From Candidatus Altimarinota bacterium (lineage in GTDB: Bacteria; Patescibacteriota; Gracilibacteria; UBA4473), in NCBI GenBank assembly GCA_905478675.1, contig CAJQJI010000112.1, positions 1 through 13,138 on the forward strand: DNA of 13,138 nucleotides. The letters run 5' to 3'. The position numbers and the translations under genes are program-made. Under the pieces are notes generated by a model, which searched no databases, had not been told where the DNA came from, and was given only the letters and a program-made list of their open reading frames with translations. Shown here one piece after another: positions 6,164 to 12,809 of the stretch; positions within the stretch are counted from its first letter, which is position 1; every line of letters starts with the position of its first letter.

Positions 6164-6544
6164 ATGGTAGATCCAATCGCAGACTTTCTAACACGAATTC
6201 GTAACGCTCAAATGGCGGGACAATCACAAGTAAAAGTGCCTTACTCTAAATTAAAAAAAGAGATGGCACGAGTAATGCTTCGCAATAAATTCTTAGCTTC
6301 AATTGATATTGAAGACGTAGAAGGAAAAGCATTCAAAAATCTCGTGTTAGGTTTACCTGAAAAAACCTTAACCCTTAAACGAGTTTCTAAACCTGGTCAA
6401 CGTATCTACGTTGGAAGCCAAGAGGTTCGTCGAGTATTAAACGGATTAGGGATTGCGATTGTTTCTACTTCAAAAGGAGTTATTACGGGATACGAAGCTC
6501 GAACTCTTGGGGTAGGTGGAGAATTATTGTGTGAAGTTAGCTAA
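6164..6544 (+). CDS. rpsH: 30S ribosomal protein S8
   Basis: 126 residues, slightly shorter than the E. coli protein. It binds the central domain of 16S rRNA; in E. coli it also represses the spc operon by binding mRNA at rplE. Start MVDPIADFLTRIRNA and the C-terminal VISTSKGVITGYEAR ... GVGGELLCEVS are diagnostic. The hexamer TACACT (6158-6163) abuts the ATG, with no Shine-Dalgarno site. Confidence 0.98.
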   Translation: MVDPIADFLTRIRNAQMAGQSQVKVPYSKLKKEMARVMLRNKFLASIDIEDVEGKAFKNLVLGLPEKTLTLKRVSKPGQRIYVGSQEVRRVLNGLGIAIVSTSKGVITGYEARTLGVGGELLCEVS

Positions 6545-6575
6545 TTAATCAGCGTTAAGCGCTCAAATTTATATT

Positions 6576-7124
6576 ATGTCACGTATTGGAAAAAAACCGG
6601 TTACAATCCCAGAAAAAGTTGAAGTAAAAATCGACGGGAACGTGGTAAGTGTTAAAGGCCCAAAAGGGGAATTATCACAAACCTTTGAGGCTGAATTTGT
6701 TTCGCTTAAGCAAGTTGATGGAACGATTGTTGTAGAGCGAGCGAATGATTCTAAATCGGCTCGAGCTCGACACGGTCTTTACCGAAGTTTGGTTCAGAAC
6801 TTGATGGATGGAGTGACTGAAGGTTTCTCTAAAAAATTAGAAGTACGAGGGGTTGGGTATCGAGTGGCTCAAAAAGGAACTGACTTAGAACTTAATCTTG
6901 GCTACTCTCATTCTATTACATTCCCACTTCCAGAAGGGGTGAGTGTTCAGTTTGACGAAAAAAACCAAAACATCTTCACTCTTTCAAGTATTGATAAACA
7001 ATTAGTCGGTCAAACGGCCGCAAACATCCGTTCACTTCGAAAACCTGAACCATATAAAGGGAAAGGGGTTCGATATGCCGATGAACACGTACAACTTAAA
7101 GCTGGTAAATCAGCCGCTAAATAA
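6576..7124 (+). CDS. rplF: 50S ribosomal protein L6
   Basis: 182 residues, the normal length with the two repeated L6 domains. It lies near the sarcin-ricin loop and factor-binding site. Start MSRIGKKPVTIPEKVEV, middle LEVRGVGYRV about 88-97, and the signature EPYKGKGVRY near 158-167. TATATT (6570-6575) abuts the ATG. A small inverted pair AGCG/CGCT sits in the 31-nt gap before it. rplR follows after 2 nt. Confidence 0.98.
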   Translation: MSRIGKKPVTIPEKVEVKIDGNVVSVKGPKGELSQTFEAEFVSLKQVDGTIVVERANDSKSARARHGLYRSLVQNLMDGVTEGFSKKLEVRGVGYRVAQKGTDLELNLGYSHSITFPLPEGVSVQFDEKNQNIFTLSSIDKQLVGQTAANIRSLRKPEPYKGKGVRYADEHVQLKAGKSAAK

Positions 7125-7126
7125 TC

Positions 7127-7468
7127 ATGAGTACTATTGATATTAAACGAAAACAACGACTTGCCCGTGCTCGACGCACGCATGCAAAAGCTAAAACTTC
7201 AGGTCGACCACGACTCGTAGTTTACCGCTCACTTAAAGCTATCTACGCTCAAATCGTAGATGACGCACAAAACAAAGTGTTATGTGGTACTTCTAACCTT
7301 AAAGGTAAACCAGGACTAGCTGGTGCCCAAGAAGTGGGTAAAGCTATTGCGGATTTAGCCAAGAAGGCCAAAGTAACTGAAGTAACTTTTGACCGAAATG
7401 GTTATTTATACCATGGTCAAATTAAAGCTTTAGCCGATGCGGCTCGTGAAGCTGGATTAAAATTTTAA
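7127..7468 (+). CDS. rplR: 50S ribosomal protein L18
   Basis: 113 residues, normal length. It binds 5S rRNA with L5. Diagnostic: RPRLVVYRSLKAIYAQIVDD about 28-47 and TFDRNGYLYHGQIKALADAA near the end, finishing REAGLKF. The N-terminal stretch is highly basic, as in the family. Six of ten arginine codons are CGA. rpsE follows after 32 nt. Confidence 0.98.
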   Translation: MSTIDIKRKQRLARARRTHAKAKTSGRPRLVVYRSLKAIYAQIVDDAQNKVLCGTSNLKGKPGLAGAQEVGKAIADLAKKAKVTEVTFDRNGYLYHGQIKALADAAREAGLKF

Positions 7469-7500
7469 AGACTGGCGCTTAAAAACAACCTATTTAAACT

Positions 7501-8226
7501 ATGACAGAAGAAAATACGACACCAAAAACAGAAGCTACTCCAGCTCCGGCTGCAGAGGCAGCTCCAAAAGTTCAAGCGGATCAACCGAAGGTTGTAGCTG
7601 ATAAACGAACTGGTGGAAATAGCGCCGATCAAGGCAACCGTCGAAGTGGCGGTGGTCGAGGACGTCGTGATCGTAAACCACGTGAAGCAAAAGAATTTGA
7701 AGAGTCTATTATTCAAATTGACCGAGTAACACGGGTAACTAAAGGAGGACGACAACTTCGTTTCCGAGTTTCAGTTGTAATTGGTGATCAAAAAGGACGA
7801 GTTGGCTACGGAATCGGTAAATCTGCAGAAGTTATGAGTGGCGTGCAAAAAGCCATTGCCGAAGCAAAACGAAACTTAGTAACCGTACCGATCTTTGAAG
7901 ACACCATTCCTCATGCCGTAAGTTACAAATTTAAAGCGAGTAAAGTATTCTTGCTTCCGGCGCCAGAAGGGAAAGGGGTAATTGCTGGTGGAGCGGTACG
8001 TAAAGTGCTTGAACTAGCTGGTATTAAAAATGTGCTTTCTAAAATGCACGGTTCACGAAACAAATTAAATTCTGTTTACGCGACTATGGAATGTTTAAAA
8101 GCGCTTCAAAATAGAGCCCCAATTGAAAATAAAGCGGAAGAAACGCCTGAAGCTAAAACAGACGAACCTAAAGCGGAGAAAAAAGCTCCAGCTAAAAAAG
8201 CGGCTCCTAAAAAGAAAGACGCTTAA
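7501..8226 (+). CDS. rpsE: 30S ribosomal protein S5 with long N- and C-terminal extensions
   Basis: 241 residues, against about 160-170 in E. coli and B. subtilis. S5 lies at the mRNA entry side and contributes to decoding accuracy. The core runs about residues 66-205: FEESIIQIDRVTRVTKGGR, FRVSVVIGDQKGRVGYGIGK, IPHAVSYKFKASKVFLLPA, GVIAGGAVRKVLELAGIKNV. The first about 65 residues are Ala/Pro/Glu then Gly/Arg-rich (RRSGGGRGRRDRKPR). The last about 35 are Glu/Lys/Ala-rich. TAAACT (7495-7500) abuts the ATG. rplO follows directly: no rpmD in between. Confidence 0.97.
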   Translation: MTEENTTPKTEATPAPAAEAAPKVQADQPKVVADKRTGGNSADQGNRRSGGGRGRRDRKPREAKEFEESIIQIDRVTRVTKGGRQLRFRVSVVIGDQKGRVGYGIGKSAEVMSGVQKAIAEAKRNLVTVPIFEDTIPHAVSYKFKASKVFLLPAPEGKGVIAGGAVRKVLELAGIKNVLSKMHGSRNKLNSVYATMECLKALQNRAPIENKAEETPEAKTDEPKAEKKAPAKKAAPKKKDA

Positions 8227-8257
8227 GCCTTAAAAGTTAGACCTAAAGTATTACACT

Positions 8258-8740
8258 ATGAAATTACACGAATTGACTCCGAAAAATAAAAAAGTGGCGC
8301 GAAAGCGTCGTGGTCAAGGTAATGCTACCGGTAACGGTACTTACGGAGGTCGTGGGATGAACGGTCAAAACGCTCGATCAGGTGGAGGCGTTCGTCCTGG
8401 TTTCGAAGGAGGACAAACCCCTCTTATCAAACGTATGCCTAAAATGCGTGGTTTCCGAAGCCCAAACAAAGTTTATAATCAAATTGTTAAGCTTGGGGCT
8501 TTAGAAGAAGCTTTTAAAGACGGAGCTAAGATTGATTTCGCCGCTTTAGTCGAAGCTGGATTTGTGACTAAAAAAGGCATGGGGGTTAAAATCCTTAATG
8601 ACGGAACAGAACTTAAAAAGAAGTTAAACTTAAGTGAAGTACTCGTTTCAGCTACGGCTAAAGAAGCAATTGAGAAAGCGGGTGGAAAGGTTGAAGTTAC
8701 CGTAATTGAAAAAGCTGAATCTAAAAAGAAGAAAGCTTAA
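8258..8740 (+). CDS. rplO: 50S ribosomal protein L15
   Basis: 160 residues, slightly above the usual 145. It is a late-assembly protein that threads through 23S rRNA. The Gly/Arg-rich N-terminus is diagnostic (KKVARKRRGQGNATGNG, GGVRPGFEGGQTPL), followed by MPKMRGF and the globular domain; the end is Lys-rich. TACACT (8252-8257) abuts the ATG. It is the last gene of the operon: a terminator follows 27 nt after the stop, where secY would normally lie. Confidence 0.97.
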   Translation: MKLHELTPKNKKVARKRRGQGNATGNGTYGGRGMNGQNARSGGGVRPGFEGGQTPLIKRMPKMRGFRSPNKVYNQIVKLGALEEAFKDGAKIDFAALVEAGFVTKKGMGVKILNDGTELKKKLNLSEVLVSATAKEAIEKAGGKVEVTVIEKAESKKKKA

Positions 8741-8766
8741 GGAAAAAACTTAGAGATTGAATATAG

Positions 8767-8792
8767 AAAAACGTCCAAAGGGACGTTTTTTT
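8767..8792 (+). terminator. Terminator of the ribosomal protein operon
   Basis: Perfect 10-bp stem AAAAACGTCC (8767-8776)/GGACGTTTTT (8781-8790) with an AAAG loop and a T run through 8792. Confidence 0.92.
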
Positions 8793-8806
8793 CTATTACG
8801 AAGAAT

Positions 8807-8834
8807 TTGACAAAAGAGCAGAATGATTTAAAAA
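8807..8834 (+). promoter_or_regulatory. Possible promoter of the metallopeptidase gene
   Basis: Perfect -35 TTGACA (8807-8812) just after the terminator. The best -10 at a suitable distance is TAAAAA (8829-8834, 16-nt spacer), which is weak. The following AT-rich leader has no Shine-Dalgarno site. Confidence 0.4.
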
Positions 8835-8886
8835 GTAAATAAATAAAACAAATATATAAAAGTAAAAGTTTATTAAATCTTACTTT

Positions 8887-9675
8887 ATGCGTGTTGTTTT
8901 ATTGGTTTTCAGCTTTCTTTTGTTGCTTTCCTTTGCCAGTGTACCGCCAGCCAGCGCGGCAGAAACAAAAAATTTTAGTATTACGACGGTTAAAAAATCA
9001 GGCGGCATTACGCAATATTTTTCAAAAAAACCTTGGGAAGGTTTATTCTCCGCTAAAAAGTTTAGCCGGGAAGATAAAACAGAGCTGGATAATATTCAAT
9101 CAACGCTACAGGCTTCATTGCTTGATTTGCCAACCATGCACACGGCCTCTTTAAAAAAACTTGAAGTGAGAAAGGATACAAATGTTTCACGTGGGTTAGC
9201 TAATTCACAGATGATGATTTTAAATACCGATTCGATTAGCTCTGAGGATGAGTTAAGAGCCGTATTTACCCACGAGATGGGGCATATTGTCGACTTGGGA
9301 ACGCTAACCACAGACTCTTACACTAAAACGGTCTTTTGGACGAATGGAACACAAGTGTTTGCTAATGATCCAAGCTTAGATTTTTATCATTTGTCTTGGG
9401 TGGATTATAAAACCAAAAGCCTCTTGGCTACTCGTTCTGATTTTGTCTCTGGATATGCGATGACCTCGCCGTTTGAAGACTTTGCGGAAAGCTATTTATT
9501 TTATCGTCTACACGGCGAGAAGTTTCGACAAATCGCTACCTATTCAGACGTGCTGGCGGCTAAGTATGATTTTATGAAGCAGCAGGTTTTTAAAGGGGAA
9601 GAGTTTCAAACCGAAAAGGCCGAAAATGGTTTTCTTCATAATCTAATCTGGGATGCAACGTTGGTTAAGTTTTAA
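8887..9675 (+). CDS. Exported HExxH zinc metallopeptidase-like protein
   Basis: 262 residues. A signal peptide is clear: hydrophobic residues 3-17 and likely cleavage after PASA at 21-24. The zinc motif is HEMGH at 129-133, where both histidines bind metal and Glu130 is catalytic. A second conserved-looking block DFVSGYAMTSPFEDFAESY about 185-203 supplies a glutamate (Glu201, or Glu197) as likely third ligand, which makes it a gluzincin. The arrangement recalls anthrax lethal factor-like and related small extracellular peptidases, but I cannot assign a family. It starts a run of three plus-strand genes; the next begins 5 nt after the stop. The predicted location is outside the membrane. Substrate unknown. 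Confidence 0.8.
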   Translation: MRVVLLVFSFLLLLSFASVPPASAAETKNFSITTVKKSGGITQYFSKKPWEGLFSAKKFSREDKTELDNIQSTLQASLLDLPTMHTASLKKLEVRKDTNVSRGLANSQMMILNTDSISSEDELRAVFTHEMGHIVDLGTLTTDSYTKTVFWTNGTQVFANDPSLDFYHLSWVDYKTKSLLATRSDFVSGYAMTSPFEDFAESYLFYRLHGEKFRQIATYSDVLAAKYDFMKQQVFKGEEFQTEKAENGFLHNLIWDATLVKF

Positions 9676-9680
9676 CCTGC

Positions 9681-10175
9681 ATGGATTCAATAAGTACGTC
9701 TACATCAAAGATACCACTCCGTAGTTATTTGGCAGAGCAGCTTAGTTTTTACGAAACCCCTGAAATCGTTTCAGCTGCAGCCAGAGTGTATGGAGGGCCT
9801 TTGGAGGCAGAGCAATGCCTAATGGCAAATTTTTTAGGGCTACTAAGGCCAGCCTTAGTCCTAGATGACCCATTATTTCGGAATGACATTACGCTGTTAA
9901 GATCATTGTTACAACGGTTTATTTTTAATCCTAATGAATTTGAACTAAGCCAAGAACAAGTTAATTTTGTCCGAAACACTATGACTCAAATTGCTTATGA
10001 GGTGCTGGCTTCAAATGGGCCTTGGTATGATTTTTGTGCATCATTATCACCCGATTCAGCTGAAGCTGGCGATGTTATTATCCTTGAACTTAAACTGCTT
10101 TTATCTTTACAGGTACGAGGATACGTAGATACAATGAGATCACGCTTATGCATGATTTCGAACCCTCAACAGTAA
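9681..10175 (+). CDS. Hypothetical protein, mostly helical
   Basis: 164 residues; family not recognised. No signal peptide or membrane segment stands out. The sequence is leucine-rich and appears helical (SYLAEQLSFYETPEIVSAAA near the start, a Leu-rich stretch about 125-145). It contains no histidine at all. It begins 5 nt after the metallopeptidase stop and its 3' end overlaps the nucleotidyltransferase gene by 28 nt in another frame, so it is likely co-transcribed and coupled to both. A partner or regulatory role for the nucleotidyltransferase is possible but unproven. Confidence 0.7.
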   Translation: MDSISTSTSKIPLRSYLAEQLSFYETPEIVSAAARVYGGPLEAEQCLMANFLGLLRPALVLDDPLFRNDITLLRSLLQRFIFNPNEFELSQEQVNFVRNTMTQIAYEVLASNGPWYDFCASLSPDSAEAGDVIILELKLLLSLQVRGYVDTMRSRLCMISNPQQ

Positions 10176-10843
10176 TTGATAAATTAAACACAAAGGCTTA
10201 TAAATGGGCTCAGGTAGTTGGCCATTTGCCTAAAGTAGTCGCGGTTTTTTTAAGTGGCAGTATCGCCCAAGGGCGGGGAGACCAAAATTCTGATATAGAT
10301 TTTTTTATAGTGACTCAGCCTGGGGGAATTTGGACGGCTCGTTTTTTTACAAACCTGATCTTAAAGCTAACCTTTAATCTTTCTAAGCCGGCGCACCATC
10401 GAGCGTGTATTTGTCCAAATCATTTCATTACGGCTGATAGTTTAGAGATTATGGAACAAGATGCTTATAGCGCGCATCTATTTAGTCATAATCAGCCTTT
10501 ATATGATCCCTATAATTTATGGGAGGATTTTGTGGAAGCCAATAGTTGGGTGGAAGCTTTTAGTGAATCGTTTCCGGTGTTGGTTAAAACGGCTCAACAT
10601 AGGAAGAAAAAAAGTCCTCAGTACGCTTTGAAAAAAGGTGGCTTGATAGAGTCGATTTTAAGATGGCTGCAGTTGAAAAAAATTTATCGAAATCCAGATT
10701 TTAAAAAACCAGGGGCAAAAATAGTCCTCAAAAGTACAGAACTGCGTTTTCATCCTGATCCGAAGAATCAATATTGGGAAAATAAAAAAGTCGTAGATTT
10801 AGGGAAAAAAGAGCGGCAAGCGGATGTAGAAATTATGGTTTAA
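10148..10843 (+). CDS. Nucleotidyltransferase-fold (MNT-like) protein
   Basis: 231 residues. The polymerase-beta-type nucleotidyltransferase signature is complete: Gly37-Ser38, ten residues, then Asp49-x-Asp51 (SGSIAQGRGDQNSDIDFFIV). Such domains transfer NMP groups to proteins, RNA or small molecules. A His/Cys cluster follows (HHRACICPNH, 83-92), and then about 130 residues of charged sequence unlike minimal MNT antitoxins (about 100 residues). The start overlaps the preceding gene by 28 nt, and I see no better start downstream before the signature. The stop is 3 nt from the end of the convergent ketoisomerase gene. Substrate unknown; the nearby sugar gene is on the other strand. Confidence 0.8.
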   Translation: MHDFEPSTVIDKLNTKAYKWAQVVGHLPKVVAVFLSGSIAQGRGDQNSDIDFFIVTQPGGIWTARFFTNLILKLTFNLSKPAHHRACICPNHFITADSLEIMEQDAYSAHLFSHNQPLYDPYNLWEDFVEANSWVEAFSESFPVLVKTAQHRKKKSPQYALKKGGLIESILRWLQLKKIYRNPDFKKPGAKIVLKSTELRFHPDPKNQYWENKKVVDLGKKERQADVEIMV

Positions 10844-10846
10844 GTT

Positions 10847-11251
10847 TTAATTTCTTAACGCAGAGATAAAGGCGTCTTTGTCCGTAATATAGTTTTCTTC
10901 CCCAGGTAAGTAGTGCGTAGACGAAAAACACAGCAACACCGCATCTTCAGAAAAATCATAGAATTCGTGCCAGCAGTAGGGCAGTACTTCAACCGCTTTA
11001 TTCTTCGTATCGAGCGTAATAATTTCATCAGCGCCAGCTTGGTTCACAAGCATTTTAATAGAGCCTTGGGCCGCCACAAATAGTTCAGATTCTATTTTGT
11101 GAGCATGGCCACCACGTCTTTGTGAATCGTGAGCGGTGACCAGATAAACTCTTTTAACTTCGAATGGAAAATTTTCATTAAGTTCAAAGGGGATTAAAGT
11201 TCCCCGTTTGTCGGAGAATAAAGGGAAGGAATGAATAGTGTAATTCTGCAT
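10847..11251 (-). CDS. FdtA/QdtA-type dTDP-sugar 3,4-ketoisomerase
   Basis: 134 residues, the normal size of this single-domain cupin family (FdtA). The enzymes move the keto group of dTDP-4-keto-6-deoxyglucose from C4 to C3, en route to 3-amino-3,6-dideoxy sugars in surface glycans. Visible family marks: SDKRGTLIPFE at 13-23, RGGHAHK at 46-52 (His49 and His51 in the active site), VLPYCWHEFYDF at 89-100, and the C-terminal YLPGEENYITD. The partner genes (dehydratase, aminotransferase, acetyltransferase) are not in the window. It converges on the nucleotidyltransferase gene with a 3-nt gap and no terminator. It is divergent from the lipoprotein promoter; TAAACT lies 10 nt before its ATG. Confidence 0.88.
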   Translation of the reverse strand: MQNYTIHSFPLFSDKRGTLIPFELNENFPFEVKRVYLVTAHDSQRRGGHAHKIESELFVAAQGSIKMLVNQAGADEIITLDTKNKAVEVLPYCWHEFYDFSEDAVLLCFSSTHYLPGEENYITDKDAFISALRN

Positions 11252-11307
11252 ATCACGATTCAGTTTAATCAGTCTGGCTATTTAATCTAGACCGGAACCA
11301 GCATAAT

Positions 11308-11336
11308 TTGACAAGCCCCGTGGATGCCTGTAAAAT
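11308..11336 (+). promoter_or_regulatory. Strong promoter of the lipoprotein gene
   Basis: -35 TTGACA (11308-11313), 17-nt spacer, -10 TAAAAT (11331-11336, five of six). The predicted leader is about 30 nt, T-rich, with no Shine-Dalgarno site. Confidence 0.82.
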
Positions 11337-11373
11337 GGGGTTCGTAACTTATTTTTTTAATCTAAAAATCAAT

Positions 11374-11820
11374 ATGAAAAGTTTCTTGACCCTCTTTCCT
11401 GCACTGGCAGTAGCTGTGCTACTAACCGCTTGTGGGGCGCCTGCTCAACCACAAGTTCCTCAAACTCCAGTTTCTGTAGATCGTGCTTTCGAAGAAGCAG
11501 TAGAGAATGAACCAATGGAAGAAATGGATGACTCAACTGAAGTTAATGTTGAGCTTGACGCAGCACTAGACACACTTGAAAATGAACTTGATGCCGCTTT
11601 AAATAGTGATGTCGAATTAACTATTGAAGAAGAGCCTGCTGCGGAACCAGCACCAGAAGTAATGACGGAAGAAGAAGTTCAAGCTGAAGCTGAAGTATCA
11701 GCCGAACCAGAACCAGAACCAGCTGAAGAAGTAGATACAACTGATGAAGATGGTCAAATTGATCTAGAAGAAGAAAATCAAGAAGAAGAACTAATTGATC
11801 AACCAATTATTATTGAGTAA
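11374..11820 (+). CDS. Very acidic lipoprotein
   Basis: 148 residues. Residues 1-19 are a lipoprotein signal peptide ending in the lipobox LTAC, with Cys20 as the lipidation site (LLTACGAP). The mature part is extremely acidic, dominated by Glu, Asp, Ala and Pro (EEPAAEPAPE, EPEPEPAEE, EEENQEEE), without an obvious fold, and is probably an extended disordered chain on the outer face of the membrane. I chose the ATG at 11374 because it gives the signal peptide and lies after the promoter; the frame is open upstream but those codons overlap the promoter. Possible roles are surface charge, cation binding or adhesion. Function unknown. Confidence 0.8.
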   Translation: MKSFLTLFPALAVAVLLTACGAPAQPQVPQTPVSVDRAFEEAVENEPMEEMDDSTEVNVELDAALDTLENELDAALNSDVELTIEEEPAAEPAPEVMTEEEVQAEAEVSAEPEPEPAEEVDTTDEDGQIDLEEENQEEELIDQPIIIE

Positions 11821-11823
11821 TCA

Positions 11824-11877
11824 TTTAAGTTTCGAACTTAAACAAGAAGACCTGGCCTTAGCGCTAGGTCTTTTTTT
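11824..11877 (+). terminator. Hairpin plus intrinsic terminator after the lipoprotein gene
   Basis: An AT-rich hairpin TTTAAGTT (11824-11831)/AACTTAAA (11835-11842) is followed by a terminator stem AAGACCT (11847-11853)/AGGTCTT (11866-11872) and seven Ts (11871-11877). The stop codon of the convergent recombinase gene (11876-11878) overlaps the T run. On the reverse strand the T run is interrupted, so termination there would be weaker. Confidence 0.85.
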
Positions 11878-12796
11878 ATTCTAAATATTGAGCGTGTGTA
11901 CGTTTTAAATCAGCGTTGGCTACGTGTGTGTAGATTTGAGTGGTGGCAATACTGGCATGACCGAGTAATTCTTGTACAGATCGTATATCAGCCCCGTTTC
12001 GTAAAAGAGTAGTGGCAAAGGTGTGCCGCATCTTATGAGGCGTTACCGGCTTGGTGATACCCGCCTTTCGGCCTCGGTCTCGAATCATAATTTCAATAGC
12101 GGTACGACTGAGGCGTCGCGATTCACCATTTCTTAAATGTTGATCGGCTCGTTCCTTTGCATTTATAAAGAGGGGCTGGAAGTTGTCGTCTCGAGCCTTT
12201 AAATAGCCTTCTAAGAGCAAAATACAGTTAGGCGTAAGATAGACGTTCCGAATCTTGTTGCCTTTTCCTAGAACGCTAAATTCACCGGTTTTAAGATTTA
12301 AGTTCTCACGGTTCAGTGCACACATTTCAGAAATTCTCAGGCCAGTTGAAAAAAGCATTTCAACAATCGCGCGATCTCGCAGCGCAATCGTTTGGTTTTT
12401 AGCCGTATTGGTGTTTCTTAAACGTTCTAACTCGTCTTCATTTAAACCCGAGACGTCACTTGGATTCGTTTTGAGTAACTCTAATTTTTCTGGAGCTAGA
12501 ATGGGGTCATCTAGTTCACGTTTAATACAAAATTTTAAAAAGCTACGAATCGGAATAAGATAGATGTTTCTGGTTTTGCTACCAAGTGGTTGTCCTTTCC
12601 TATTTGTTTTTGAAAACACAAAATCTTGAAAATCATCAATCGTATTAAGATCTAAGTCTCTGACATGCGCTTGTGACCCAATCGTTTGGATTAAAAAATC
12701 TAAACTTTTTTCATAGTTTCGAAGCGTGTAAGGCGAAGCATTTTTAACGTTTTTTAAGTAACGAACATACTTTTGCCGAGCTTCTGTAATTAACAT
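11876..12796 (-). CDS. Tyrosine recombinase, XerC/XerD-like
   Basis: 306 residues, the usual Xer length. An N-terminal SAM-like DNA-binding domain spans about 3-92; the catalytic domain follows. The active-site set is complete: Arg154 (STGLRISEM), Lys178 (GKGN), His254 and Arg257 (TPHKMRHTFA), His280 (LLGHASIATTQIYTH) and the Tyr289 nucleophile. It probably resolves chromosome dimers, but an integrase role cannot be excluded; no att site or phage gene is nearby. I chose the ATG at 12796; an in-frame GTG directly before it would add one residue. TATAAT ends 7 nt upstream of this ATG, which predicts a leaderless mRNA. Xer subtype cannot be decided by eye. Confidence 0.93.
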   Translation of the reverse strand: MLITEARQKYVRYLKNVKNASPYTLRNYEKSLDFLIQTIGSQAHVRDLDLNTIDDFQDFVFSKTNRKGQPLGSKTRNIYLIPIRSFLKFCIKRELDDPILAPEKLELLKTNPSDVSGLNEDELERLRNTNTAKNQTIALRDRAIVEMLFSTGLRISEMCALNRENLNLKTGEFSVLGKGNKIRNVYLTPNCILLLEGYLKARDDNFQPLFINAKERADQHLRNGESRRLSRTAIEIMIRDRGRKAGITKPVTPHKMRHTFATTLLRNGADIRSVQELLGHASIATTQIYTHVANADLKRTHAQYLE

Positions 12797-12803
12797 CACG
12801 GCT

Positions 12804-12809
12804 ATTATA
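12804..12809 (-). promoter_or_regulatory. Consensus -10 box of the recombinase gene
   Basis: Perfect TATAAT on the minus strand (12809 to 12804), 7 nt before the ATG at 12796. No good -35 box; at 17-nt spacing the hexamer is poor. The geometry is identical to the -10 boxes at 1773 and 2487. Confidence 0.65.

Noticed and set aside
9681..10843. HEPN-MNT toxin-antitoxin pair
   Set aside because: The first protein has no histidine, so the HEPN RxxxxH motif is absent, and the nucleotidyltransferase is far longer than MNT antitoxins. Kept only as an unknown pair.
11308..11373. Upstream start for the lipoprotein gene
   Set aside because: Those codons overlap the TTGACA...TAAAAT promoter and would bury the lipoprotein signal peptide.
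11876..12796. Phage or integrative-element integrase
   Set aside because: No tRNA att site, phage genes or excisionase nearby; length and motifs fit a housekeeping Xer protein. Not fully excluded.
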